This document shows, one piece after another, positions 1 through 9,662 of a DNA stretch of 64,000 nt. The notes under the pieces are model-generated. The model was given only the letters and a program-made list of their open reading frames with translations, had not been told where the DNA came from and did not search any database. The translations under genes and the position numbers were made by a program. Every line of letters starts with the position of its first letter. Position 1 is the stretch's first letter. The stretch is from Hexactinellida sp. DTS-2022 (taxonomy: Eukaryota; Porifera; Hexactinellida): NCBI GenBank assembly GCA_028753945.1, contig JAPNXP010000007.1, forward strand, positions 5,456,001-5,520,000, in the 5' to 3' direction.

Positions 1-1119
1 TCTTTCACATTTGGAAACCTTGCATGTCAAAGTATATTTTGCAATGCTAATAATACAGAAAATGTGGACTTTGTTATAATTCCTGAGATTGTCCTGTCTA
101 TCTCCTTAATTAATGTTTGAATTGTGAAGACTTCAAATGTTTAAATTAATTAAAGATTAATTAGTACAAATAGAACTATAGAGGACCCTACTATATCGTT
201 TTTTACTAGAAGAAGCACACTAAACATTATATATTATAAATAACTATAATTTAGCACAGAATAATGCAAATGATAGAGATTTCAATTTCAGCAATTAATA
301 ATTATTCGGTTTTCTATTTGTGTGCTTATCAAAGTCTACCACTTCAATCTAAACATAGTGGTGCTATGATTTCAATAGTATTCTCAAATTACAGTTATGC
401 CGATTGCATTTTCTCGCGGCACTAGATTTAGTGGTTAAGTGATAACTCCTCAAAAAGAAAATTATGTCTGGACACTGGACAGCTATAATTATTTCCTCCG
501 CTTTGGCGGAATGACTTGAACTTTCACTAATATATGTTGTGAATAATTAAATACAGTATAACTCGATTGACTCGACTCGAGTACTGGGTTAGTACGTATA
601 AGGGTGAGGTTGGTTAACCGTTTTGAGGCTACGGTTACGATCCTATTTCTCGACATGCTTACCTGCCTCTGTCAATTAACACATAAAATTATAGAATATA
701 ATACTGTGCCGACTACTATGTATTGGGCCAGTTGGAAATGTCTGCCTGGTATATTCTTAGTCCTTAGTCTCTCAGTCAGAACATAGTTTTATTAATTGAG
801 AGACCAAATTTTAAAGATAGGTTCTAATAGAAAACTTAATATATTCCATATCAACAACAAATTATGTGAGTGTATTATTTCCTTTACAATTAATATACTA
901 AGTCTACAGTCTTAATTACTTACAATTAATTTAGTTTGTATTTAACTTATGGATACGCTTATGATTTGTTTATCAATACAATTATTTTACTCAAATCCAT
1001 ATAATTGAATTTAGATTTAAATATTTTCCAAATCCATAACAATAAAAATAGCACATTGTATATATAGTATACTGAACACGAGTAAGTCTAGCCTAACAAT
1101 ATGAATTGTACACGGTAAG
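1..1119. other. AT-rich spacer without a supported gene
   Basis: No open frame of more than about 60 codons with recognisable protein character was found. The last part (about 1085-1119) resembles the 33-bp repeat unit that recurs at the 3' side of each sulfotransferase copy downstream. Confidence 0.6.
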
Positions 1120-2394
1120 CTATATACATTGATTTTGATTATCTACATGATACTGATAGCCGAAGAGAACGAAGTCCTCTTTGTAGAACCGATAGAGCGA
1201 TGTCCTCACTCTAAGTGGGATGTCTTTAAAGGCTTTATTACAACGGTCTTCTGTTATACTTGCATTACTATTGAGAAAGGTAACATTTAAATTTGGACTG
1301 TTATCTTGTACGTAATCCAGGATTATCTGTGAGTCTTCGTGCAGTGTCTCAAACTTAGCTATGACGTCATATCGGATGGTACACGGATCACAGACAACAG
1401 TTATTGGAGCCCAGTGGTAGTTGAGGGACTTTCTCCCAAAAACAGTGATTTCCCTTATAATGTAATTAAGAAATTCTAAGAACGTTATTTTGTAGTTCCC
1501 CACTCCTGCATCTAACCTCTTTATCTGCTCTATTGTACTCGCATCCAATTCTGTATTGGAGACACTCGCTCCTCGCTTCAGTTTTTCTCTCAGCTCTTTT
1601 ACCAAATCCTGTTTCAGATCGAACAGATAGTTTGCTGTTATGATTGTAGGTGCGTATCCACTCTCAAACCCAATCTGGTTGTGTGTGAATTTATCTGTGT
1701 AAGCAGACAGCAATCTCTCGAAGGGGTGTCTCGCTATAAGAAACTTTGTGTAAGTCTGGTATCGCTGTGCCACGAGTTTTCTGTCATTGTAGTTGAAGAC
1801 GAGAGATATCTTGTCCCAACGAGAATTCAATACTTCGTTGGTTCGGTTATATGTATTGGTATGTTCAAACAGGTTAACGAACACGTGAGCCCATGTGGAA
1901 GAGCCCGCTTTCTGTATTTCGCACTGCAGTAACTCAACTTCATCATTAAAAAGTACTGAGTACGGACCGTTCCCAAATTCGTACCAACCTTGGTTCACTG
2001 GTAAGAATCCGCTGCAGTATTTCTCCAGCCTTCTAATGCGTTCGTGCAAATATTCGTGTCTCACGATGAGTGGGTGTAGTCCCTTTGAAATCATTCTAAG
2101 TTTATACTCATCTGTGAAATCAATCTCTTTCTCAACTGGTCTAATCTTGATAAGGATCTCTCCATTCCAAAGTCTTCGATACTCCAGCCAGGAGCTCTCA
2201 TTTTTCTCTGGGACTCGGGTACGATTTTCCGGTATTCTCAGGTATGTCTCTTCATAAATTTCAATTATTTTTGCATACCAATCTCCTGTAAATATTATAA
2301 TCCCACTAAGTAATGTGGATAAAAGTACAATGGCTATGAAACATTTTCGTATTGAGATTGATTTTAGTAAATATCGCATTCCCAAACGAATCAA
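1120..2394 (-). CDS. Carbohydrate sulfotransferase, copy A (Golgi type II membrane enzyme)
   Basis: This intronless frame of 424 codons encodes a sulfotransferase of the CHST8-14 type (Sulfotransfer_2), which moves sulfate from PAPS to a glycan in the Golgi lumen. A short cytoplasmic N-terminus and a membrane anchor (about residues 18-37) fit a type II Golgi protein. The 5'-phosphosulfate loop reads KAGSSTW (about residue 161). The 3'-phosphate site is RHPFERLLSAYTDKF (about residue 220), almost the family consensus. A C-terminal block with CDPCTIRYD and KFETLHED is also typical. The conserved start shared with copy B is MRYLLKS, so the ATG at 2377-2379 may be used instead of the first ATG. 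A TATA-like run lies just upstream. It is the first of three tandem copies on this strand. The exact sugar acceptor cannot be read from sequence. Confidence 0.9.
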   Translation of the reverse strand: MIRLGMRYLLKSISIRKCFIAIVLLSTLLSGIIIFTGDWYAKIIEIYEETYLRIPENRTRVPEKNESSWLEYRRLWNGEILIKIRPVEKEIDFTDEYKLRMISKGLHPLIVRHEYLHERIRRLEKYCSGFLPVNQGWYEFGNGPYSVLFNDEVELLQCEIQKAGSSTWAHVFVNLFEHTNTYNRTNEVLNSRWDKISLVFNYNDRKLVAQRYQTYTKFLIARHPFERLLSAYTDKFTHNQIGFESGYAPTIITANYLFDLKQDLVKELREKLKRGASVSNTELDASTIEQIKRLDAGVGNYKITFLEFLNYIIREITVFGRKSLNYHWAPITVVCDPCTIRYDVIAKFETLHEDSQIILDYVQDNSPNLNVTFLNSNASITEDRCNKAFKDIPLRVRTSLYRFYKEDFVLFGYQYHVDNQNQCI

Positions 2395-2421
2395 AGTGTA
2401 CTATTACGAGTTTGTGAAAGC

Positions 2422-2433
2422 TATATATATATA
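2422..2433 (-). promoter_or_regulatory. TATA-like box of sulfotransferase copy A
   Basis: An alternating TATATATATATA run lies 28 bp upstream of the first ATG of copy A. In copy B the same place is degenerate. The spacing fits a core promoter with a very short leader, but a simple AT repeat is possible. Confidence 0.35.
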
Positions 2434-2609
2434 GTATTGTTTATACGCAGATTCGTTCGTCATACTATATTAGATTATTTATTAATTAATCAAATTCTAA
2501 ATGTCGATTCTGTCAATGACTTTTATTGTATATGGTAGTTGGTGAACCAACAATATGATTGTATAGATAAGTGGCACTAGCTTAGCAATATAAAATGTAT
2601 AATGTAGTG

Positions 2610-2794
2610 TAGGGTTTCATCCAGGCGTATGCAGCGCGCCTGGAGGCCGTAAATTTGGAAGGAAACATTTCTAGGCGCGCGAAAATCGAGAGATGCTTCC
2701 ATATACGTAATACAAAATGAGTAATTTAGGCGCGTGTAAGCGAGCTCAAACTAAATCTAGGCGCGCGGGAAAATTTGTCTGGATGAAAAGCCTG
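2610..2794. mobile_element. Nonautonomous DNA transposon (MITE), hAT-like, with 8-bp target duplication
   Basis: The left end reads TAGGGTTTCATCCAG (2610-2624) and the right end is its near inverted copy, CTGGATGAAAAGCCTG (2779-2794). The sequence ATGTAGTG flanks it on both sides (2602-2609 and 2795-2802). The interrupted target matches the intact 33-bp repeat unit seen at 4.3-4.5 kb, which supports a true insertion. The inside holds GC-rich motifs of the type TAGGCGCGCG and no coding capacity. The 8-bp duplication suggests mobilisation by a hAT-type transposase. Confidence 0.75.
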
Positions 2795-2864
2795 ATGTAG
2801 TGGTTAGTCTAACAATATGATTGTATAAGGTAAGTGCTAGCTAGCATAAATATTAATTATACAC

Positions 2865-4130
2865 CTAAAAACATTGATTTTGATTATCTACATGATACTG
2901 ATAGCCGAAGAGAACGAAGTCCTCTTTGTAGAACCGATAGAGCGATGTCCTCACTCTAAGTGGGATGTCTTTAAAGGCTTTATTACAACGGTCTTCTGTT
3001 ATAGTTGCATTTATTTTGGGAAAGGTAACATTTAAATTTGGACTGTTATCTTGTACGTAGTCCAGGATTATCTGTGAGTCTTCGTGCAGTGTCTCAAACT
3101 TAGCTATGACGTCATATCGGATGGTACACGGATCACAGACAACAGTAATTGGAGCCCAGTGGTAGTCGAGGGACTTTCTCCCAAAAGCAGTGATTTCCCT
3201 TATAATGTAATTAAGAAATTCTATTAACGTTATTTTGTAGTTCCCCACTCCTGCATCTAACCTCTTTATCTGCTCTATTGTACTCGCATCCAATTCTGTA
3301 TTGGAGACACTCGCTCCTCCCTTCAGTTTAATTCTCAGCTCGTTTACCAAATCCCATTTCAGATCGGTTAGATAGTTTGCTGTTATGATTATAGGTGCGT
3401 ATCTACTCTCATACCCAACTTGGTTTTGTGTGAATTTACTCGTATAAGCAGACAGCAATCTCTCGAAGGGGTGTCTCGCTATAAGAAACTTTGTATAAGT
3501 CTGGTATCGCTGTGCCACGAGTTTAGTATTTTGGTAGGTGTAGGCGAGAGATATCTTGTCCCAACGAGATCTCAATTCTTCGTTGGTTCGCGTATATGTA
3601 TTGGTATGTTCTAACAGGTTAACGAACACGTTACACCATGTGGAAGAGCTCACCTTCGGTATTTCGCACTGCAATAATTTAACTTTATCATTATAAAGTA
3701 CTGAGTAGTGTCCTCTCCCAAATTCGTACCAACCTTGGTTCACTGGTAAGAATGCGCTGCAGTATTTTTCCAGCCTTTGAATGCGTTCGTGCAAATATTC
3801 GTGTCTCACGCTGAGTGGGTGTAGTCCCTTTGAAATCATTCTAAGTTTATACTCCTCTGTGAAATCAATCTCTTTCTCAACTGGTCTAATCTTGATAAGG
3901 ATCTCTCCTTTCCAAAGTCTCCGATACTCCAGCCAGGAGCTCTCATTTTTCTCTGGGACTCGGGTAAGATTTTCCCGTATTCTCAGGTATGTCTCTTCAT
4001 AAATTTCAATTATTTTTGCATACCGATCTCCTGTAAATATTATAATCCCACTAAGTGATGTGGATAAAAGTAAAATGGCTATGAAACATTTTCTTGTTGA
4101 GATTGATTTTAGTAAATATCGCATTCCCAA
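2865..4130 (-). CDS. Carbohydrate sulfotransferase, copy B
   Basis: A 421-codon intronless paralogue of copy A with the same plan: N-terminal anchor, PAPS 5' loop (here KVSSSTW), 3'-phosphate site RHPFERLLSAYTSKF, and the C-terminal CDPCTIRYD and KFETLHED blocks. The N-terminal 120 residues and the C-terminal 150 are nearly identical to copy A. The segment between the PAPS loop and the 3'-phosphate site differs much more, so variation is concentrated in the part likely to touch the acceptor. The frame opens with MGMRYLLKS; either Met could start. It lies between two repeat-rich spacers and is transcribed in the same direction as its neighbours. Golgi glycan sulfation is the expected role; the acceptor is unknown. 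Confidence 0.9.
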   Translation of the reverse strand: MGMRYLLKSISTRKCFIAILLLSTSLSGIIIFTGDRYAKIIEIYEETYLRIRENLTRVPEKNESSWLEYRRLWKGEILIKIRPVEKEIDFTEEYKLRMISKGLHPLSVRHEYLHERIQRLEKYCSAFLPVNQGWYEFGRGHYSVLYNDKVKLLQCEIPKVSSSTWCNVFVNLLEHTNTYTRTNEELRSRWDKISLAYTYQNTKLVAQRYQTYTKFLIARHPFERLLSAYTSKFTQNQVGYESRYAPIIITANYLTDLKWDLVNELRIKLKGGASVSNTELDASTIEQIKRLDAGVGNYKITLIEFLNYIIREITAFGRKSLDYHWAPITVVCDPCTIRYDVIAKFETLHEDSQIILDYVQDNSPNLNVTFPKINATITEDRCNKAFKDIPLRVRTSLYRFYKEDFVLFGYQYHVDNQNQCF

Positions 4131-4330
4131 ACGAATTCGAAGTGTATATACTATTACGAGTTTGTGATAGCTATACTTATTTATAGTAATGTTTAGTCGT
4201 AAATTCCGTCCGTCATACTATATTAGAATTATTTATTAATTAATCAAATTCTAAGTGTCGATTCTGTGATGACTTTATTGTACAAGGTAGGTGATGCCAA
4301 CCTAAAATATGAATGTTGTGAGTTGTAGCA

Positions 4331-4550
4331 CAACATTATAAATTGTATAATGTAGTGCTAGTCTAACAATATAAATTGTATAATGTAGTGCTAGTCTGAC
4401 AAATATAAGTTGTATAATGTAGTGCTAGTCTAACAATATAAATTGTATAATGTAGTGCTAGTCTGACAATATAAGTTGTATAATGTAGTGCTAGTCTATC
4501 ATTATAAATTGTATTATGTTGTGTTAGCCTAACAATATGATTGTATAAGG
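4331..4550. repeat. Tandem repeat, about 33-bp unit, about six copies
   Basis: The unit contains the core TAATGTAGTGCTAGTCT followed by an AT-rich ACAATATAAATTG-like half. About six imperfect copies run head to tail here. Single or partial units also occur at about 1090-1115 and about 2570-2610 plus 2795-2840, each on the 3' side of a sulfotransferase copy. The repeat was therefore probably carried along with the gene duplications. Confidence 0.85.
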
Positions 4551-4674
4551 CAGCGATTCCCAACCTTTTTCAACTGTGGACCCCCTGTAGTCATTCTGTG
4601 GACCCCCTTCCATTCACCGTAATACTTCTTGTGGACCCCTAAGGGGTCCATGGACCCTAGGTTGGGAACCACTG
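4551..4674. mobile_element. Nonautonomous hAT-type element (MITE)
   Basis: The ends are CAGCGATTCCCAACCT (4551-4566) and the inverted AGGTTGGGAACCACTG (4659-4674). This matches the CAGTGGTTCCCAACCT terminus familiar from many animal hAT elements. The interior contains repeated GTGGACCCC-type blocks. The flanks GTATAAGG (4543-4550) and CTATAAGG (4677-4684) look like an 8-bp target duplication with one mismatch. No transposase is encoded. A short open frame crossing this element is fortuitous. Confidence 0.8.
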
Positions 4675-4725
4675 TACTATAAGGTAAAGTGCTAGCTAGC
4701 ATAAATATTAATTGTACACGGTAAC

Positions 4726-5996
4726 CTAAAAACATTGATTTTGATTGTCTCCATGATACTGATAGCCGAAGAGAACGAAGTCCTCTTTGTAGAACCGATA
4801 GAGCGATGTCCTCACTCTAATTGGGATGTTTTTAAAGGCTTTATTACAACGGTCTTCTGTTATAGTTGCATTTCTTTTGGGAAATTTAACATTTAAATTT
4901 GGACTGTTAGCTTGTACGTAGTCCAGGATTATCTGTGAGTCTTCGTGCAGTGTGTCTCAAACTTAGCTATGACGTCATATCGGATGGTACACGGATCACA
5001 GACAACAGTAATTGGAGCCCAGTGGTAGTCGAGGGACTTTCTCCCAAAAACAGTGATTTCCATTATAATGTAATTAAGAAATTCTAAGAACGTTATTTTG
5101 TAGTTCCCCACTCCTGCATCTAACCTCTTTATCTGCTCTATTGTACTCGCATCCAATTCTGTATTGGAGACACTCGCTCCTCCCTTCAGTTTTTTTCTCA
5201 GCTCTTTTACAAAATCCCGTTTCAGATCGAACAGATAGTTTGCTGTTATAATATCAGGTGCGTATCTACTCTCATACCAGTCCTGCCCTTGTGTGAATTT
5301 ACTCGTGTAAGCAGACAGCAGTCTCTCGAAGGGGTGTCTCGCTATAAGAAACTTTGTGTAAGTCTGGTATCGCTGTGCCACGAGTCTTGTGTCATCGCAG
5401 TTTTTCGAAAGAGATATTTTGTTCCAAATTGGATCTGATTCTGGTATACCATATCCGTTTTTATTAACTTTTTCTCTTATCAGGTTTGTGAACACATCTA
5501 CCCATGTGGATGAGCTCACCTTCTGCACTATGCACTGCAGTAACTCAACTTTATCGTTAAACAGCACTGAGTAGTATCCTCTCCCAAATTTGTAGCGGCC
5601 TTGGTTCACTGGTAAGAATGCACTGCAGTATTTTTCCAGCCTTCGAATGCGTTCGTGTAAATACTCGTGTCTCACGCTGAGTGGGTGTAGTCCCTTTGAA
5701 ATCATTCTGAGTTTATACTCATCTGTGAAAACAATCTCTTTCTCAAATGGTCTTGTGGTGATAAGGATCTCTCCATTCCAGTTCTCTTTATACTCGAGCC
5801 AGGAGCTTTGAGTGTCTCTTGAATTTTCAGGACAAAAATTACTTTTTAACTTAATTGAAGCTGAATTCTGTTCATGTTGACTATCCAAATTTGTTACAAT
5901 AACACCCGTTAATACGAGCGTAATTAAACCGAGAGTCATGTACACTTTAATACTTGAAACCTGCATTATAATTTCTGCAGTCGAATCGTGTCTCAT
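4726..5996 (-). pseudogene. Carbohydrate sulfotransferase, copy C, frameshifted near the C-terminus
   Basis: The third copy has a different N-terminus (anchor at about residues 18-35) but the same PAPS loop (KVSSSTW), RHPFERLLSAYTSKF and CDPCTIRYD blocks. Relative to copies A and B, two extra bases (a doubled GT) occur at about 4950-4954. They shift the frame just after KFET and end the protein early, at 355 codons (4929). Downstream, 4726-4950 still encodes the normal C-terminal tail in another frame, ending in a stop at 4726-4728. The lesion is therefore recent, or an assembly or sequencing slip. Without the last 67 or so residues the enzyme would lack a conserved part of the fold. All other parts look intact, so it may still be a live gene if the two bases are an error. 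Confidence 0.75.
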
Positions 5997-6188
5997 TATT
6001 TATTTGAGAACCCTACTCTACATACTATTTTGAGATATAAATGAAGCCCGCTTTAACTACTGCCAGATGTATGGTACTCGTTCTCCTTTGACTTAGGTTT
6101 CTATTGACTGGCATTGAATGGTTCATTAATTGCATTACTTTAGTTAATGTTTTGGCTATTTTAATAATAGATTCACTTTGTATTTCAG

Positions 6189-7121
6189 GGGGTTTGGATG
6201 GCACAACTTGCTTTACATTTGTGGAGCGCTATGACCCGGATATGAACGAGTGGACCACCGTGGCTCCTCTCATCACAGCTCGAGGCGGGGTGGGCGTGTC
6301 CACGCTGGATAAGTTCATATACGCTGCTGGGGGAAATGACGGCACCTCTTCGCTGATGACTGTTGAGAGATTCGATCCGTACTACAACAAGTGGACCTCC
6401 CAGCCTCCCATGTCGAAGCGCAGGGCCGGCATTGGTCTGGCGGAGCTGAACGGGTGTCTGTACGCTGTGGGGGGGTTCGATGACGCGTCTCCTCTCGACT
6501 CAGTTGAGCGGTAAGCACTTTGCCGTTAGTTACACATTATTGTGTAGGTATGATTCCCGTGAACACAAATTCAGTATTTTTTAAAGGATTGGATTAGGTC
6601 CAGTTCTGAAAATATATTCTGGTGATATTTCAAAACTTTATTATGAATGGCATGGTTGGTGTAAAGAATTTTTTTTCCCAAACTACCTCGTTTTGACTTG
6701 ATAATTACTATTAATGGTAAAAAGAACATATCAAATTATTTCACTTACAGTTAACAAAATAAGATACTATTTACTCTAATTGGGAACCATGTATTAGAGT
6801 ATAAATTTACATTCTAATTATCTAATATACCCTATATCGCCGACACAATCGCAATGTAATACTGCCTATTGTAGGTACGACCCCCGTATGGACAAGTGGG
6901 AGCCGATTCAGTCTATGAGCACTGCCCGCGGGGGCGTGGGGGTAGCGTCTCTGGGCGGGTGCTTGTTTGCTGTGGGGGGACACAATGGGAAGAATTATCT
7001 GAACACTGTTGAGTGCTACTACCCGTCCACCGATGTGTGGGTTGAGATCAGTCCGATGAAGACGAGTAGAGCCGGGGCTGGAGTAGTAACCTGTCCAACT
7101 TTCGCTGCCCTTCTAAAGTGA
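6189..7121 (+). CDS. Kelch-repeat protein, C-terminal four blades, 5' part missing
   Basis: Two exons, 6189-6510 and 6875-7121, are joined by a 364-bp GT-AG intron. They encode four successive Kelch blades with the usual double glycine, the Y/F-D-P motif and the spaced Trp (VERYDP...W; VERFDP...W; RYDP...W; CYYP...W). The protein ends soon after the fourth blade. The start of the first exon is a clear acceptor (TTGTATTTCAG), not a start codon, and no in-frame ATG precedes the first blade. BTB and BACK domains and about two blades expected of a KLHL-type cullin-3 adaptor are absent from the window. Either the 5' exons lie left of position 1, which would place the sulfotransferase cluster inside an intron, or this is a truncated duplicate. 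Blade composition is KLHL-like, but the subfamily cannot be fixed. Confidence 0.6.
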
Positions 7122-7842
7122 TAGCCTCAAGATAATAATTCTCCATTGCACTCTCACTCGGGATTCGATACGCAGCTATTTGCTTGGTTCCTATCATCTG
7201 TTCGATATTTAAACTATTCTCTCCACACAATTATGTGTAAATATGCTCATTCGAGTTAAATTATTGAACTCAAGGTACGTAATGTAAATTGTAAACATTG
7301 ATTTTATCGAGCTTGTTTGTCCATTTATTGCGTTGTGAGTTACTCTGGCTTTGCGAGTAAATATTTTGGTGGGTCATTTTTTAATTATCCTCATATGTAG
7401 ACACAATGCACAAGATTGCAACATATTTGCTATTCACCTTTCGACCGCTAATTATTTGCTCAGTAACTCGTTGCAAAAATAGATATGAATATTTAATTAG
7501 GTACTTTTTGGCTCCTCTTTGCTATGTAGAATCCGTTGGTCTACATAGAACTACTATAAATAGGTGCTGATAAATATTAGTCTTAGTGGGATTTATATTT
7601 TCATTGGAATTGGAAGTACGTATGTACTTTGTCGGATACTATAATAGTTATTAGTTCAGTTTTAGACATCCGCTAATTGCTTTCTATAAGTATAAATTCA
7701 ATTAACTAATTTATTGCAAACTCTTTTTCACATTATCCTTTTAGCAAGCTAGGTTGCTTTTAGAATATTACAGTTTTTATCGCACAAGAATTCATCAGAA
7801 TTTATACATCAATTTTGCTGCAATATTTCTATTACATTCTGG
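7122..7842. other. AT-rich spacer, nothing recognised
   Basis: This separates the Kelch fragment from the first caspase-like gene. No coding frame, inverted repeat or clear TATA box was seen. Confidence 0.5.
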
Positions 7843-8970
7843 ATGTTTGAATCAAGACATACACCGATAGATCCCATGGTGTACCCAATGCGTGTAAATA
7901 CAGAGGGATACATCGGCAACGCAATTATATTCGTGATGCACAAGTTCAGAAAAAAGGACCCTCGACAAGGCGCTTTTTGCGAGCGAGATAACTTGATTAA
8001 ATTGGCGGAAATGTGGCGGTTTAAGCCTTGTGTTTTCATAGATGCGACGGCACACGAAATAGTAGAAACGCTCGATTTTATTACGAATCCTCCCGAGGAG
8101 CGACCTCCCGAAACTTCTGAAGAAACCTGGCTAGCTCGCATCCTGCCCGAGCACCAAGCCATCCTGGTTGCAGTAGTGTCACACGGGAATGCCGGCTGCT
8201 TCTTGACAGCTGATGAGGTGCTTTTCCCGGACCAAGATATAGAATTTTATTTGAATGAAAGTCGTTGTCTCTTTTTGCGTGGGAAGCCGAAGATAATACT
8301 TTTCAACAAATGCAGAATAGAAGAGATTCCTGAGCCTGCGTCGGACCCGTCGCTCTTTCGTAGAAGGCTCGACTCTGAAGAGGACTTGAAATTCGATACT
8401 TACTTCGACAACAACTGTTCTACAAACAGTAATTTCCTCAAGATAAACAGCTGTTTCAGGGGAACGTCTTCTTTTCGAGATACGACCAACGGGTCATTTA
8501 TTATCTCCGCTTTACCGAATGAATATGAGGAGTATGGAGGTGGGATGGAGCTTCGAAAATTTCTCCAAATTTTTCGTTCACGCATGTTAAAAGAAATTAA
8601 CGAAAAACTTAAGAATATGGCAGGTTTGGCCACAAGGACTCAGTGCCTAACGGTAGAGGATTCTCTGTTGGCAGACATATTTCTCCCTCGGGGCCCTGGC
8701 CCTGGCCCCGAGGGGTTGGAAGAAATGGAAGTGGAGCAGTCGCATGCCTACGATATGTGGGCAAATCGAGCTTGGGATGTGAATGACAGTTCTGACTCGC
8801 CAGAGCTGATGAGTGTTAATGCAACAGCGCCGGAAAGGCATAGATTTAAACCAAAGTTCCTGCGGCGTTTGAGCAGGTATAGGAAGGCACAACACACCTT
8901 CAAGCCGGGAGGCAGAAAGAGTCGCATTAAGCGTTTGTTCTTTTTTTCTTTTTTTGCAATAATATTGTAA
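7843..8970 (+). CDS. Caspase-like cysteine peptidase (C14), copy 1
   Basis: A single-exon, 375-residue protein with the caspase p20/p10 order and only a short N-terminal segment (no CARD or DED). The region around residue 25 (GNAIIFVMHKF) matches the first p20 strand. The catalytic His lies in SHGN (about residues 112-115) and the candidate catalytic Cys in NKCR (Cys about 156). The p10 part shows SFRDTTNGSFIISAL (about residues 208-222). In typical caspases the Cys motif is QACRG; here the Gln and the Gly are both changed, so activity or specificity may differ. The linker between subunits holds acidic stretches that could be processing sites. After p10 there is a basic C-terminal extension whose last codons run into a duplicated block shared with the 3' flank. 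It is paralogous to the gene at 9663. Role in apoptosis or immunity is inferred from family only. Confidence 0.8.
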   Translation: MFESRHTPIDPMVYPMRVNTEGYIGNAIIFVMHKFRKKDPRQGAFCERDNLIKLAEMWRFKPCVFIDATAHEIVETLDFITNPPEERPPETSEETWLARILPEHQAILVAVVSHGNAGCFLTADEVLFPDQDIEFYLNESRCLFLRGKPKIILFNKCRIEEIPEPASDPSLFRRRLDSEEDLKFDTYFDNNCSTNSNFLKINSCFRGTSSFRDTTNGSFIISALPNEYEEYGGGMELRKFLQIFRSRMLKEINEKLKNMAGLATRTQCLTVEDSLLADIFLPRGPGPGPEGLEEMEVEQSHAYDMWANRAWDVNDSSDSPELMSVNATAPERHRFKPKFLRRLSRYRKAQHTFKPGGRKSRIKRLFFFSFFAIIL

Positions 8971-9345
8971 GATTAGGTATGTGTATGGTTTGGTGTAGCT
9001 GGTACCCATTCAACTCTCACTCTCAATTCCTCCTCGAAAAATACTCCTTCGTAGTTAGTCTCGTAGTGTTGTGACGTCATAGATCTAGGCCTGTCTACTC
9101 GTCTCATAGAGATAAGTGATATTGTTGTTGTTATGTTTAAGCGTTTGTTCTTTTTTCGTTTTTTGCAATAATACTGTAGGATTAGGTATATGTATAGGTT
9201 TAGTGTAGCTGGTACCCATTTAATCATTCTCAATTCTTCCTCGAAAAATACTCCTTCGTAGTTAGTCTCGTAGTGTTGTGAAGTCATAGATCTAGGCCTG
9301 TCTACTCGTAGAGATAAGTGATATAGTTGTTGTTAGATTTAATCT
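8929..9345. repeat. Tandem 210-bp direct duplication at the 3' end of caspase-like copy 1
   Basis: Two consecutive units starting at 8929 and 9139 (period 210) share long identical stretches, including GTAGCTGGTACCCATT and CATAGATCTAGGCCTGTC. The first unit begins inside the coding region, so the last codons of the gene come from repeat sequence. A third, shorter copy lies right after the second caspase-like gene (about 10733-10838). Confidence 0.85.
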
Positions 9346-9662
9346 GTTTAGTTGGTACTTTGTATTTATTTTGTTCTGTATTTTATATTTATTTTTTCTT
9401 GTACCTTTATATATTATTCATATTAAATATGTCGTCACAAACACTCTACTTAATTTAGTACCTGCTAGGTTATTTTGAGCTATTTTGGAATCTCCGAAAT
9501 TCTAAAAATAAATTTTAATTAACCAGTAATTAACTTTAATTGCGAAATTGGAACGCTGATTAATATTTGTGTTTAATAATAGCTCTTTAGTAATTACTCT
9601 CCCTAAGTGTCAATGACTTAATTAACCACTGGCTCTGTTGTAATTAGCAACAACTTATCACT
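9346..9662. other. AT-rich spacer, nothing recognised
   Basis: This stretch upstream of the second caspase-like gene has no recognisable coding sequence. Confidence 0.5.

Noticed and set aside
604..786. 60-codon frame in the first spacer
   Set aside because: It opens with GTG, not ATG, and has no domain, signal or composition typical of coding sequence.
4363..4735. Two short minus-strand frames with repeated LALHYT-type residues
   Set aside because: They are translations of the 33-bp tandem repeat and of the hAT element at 4551-4674.
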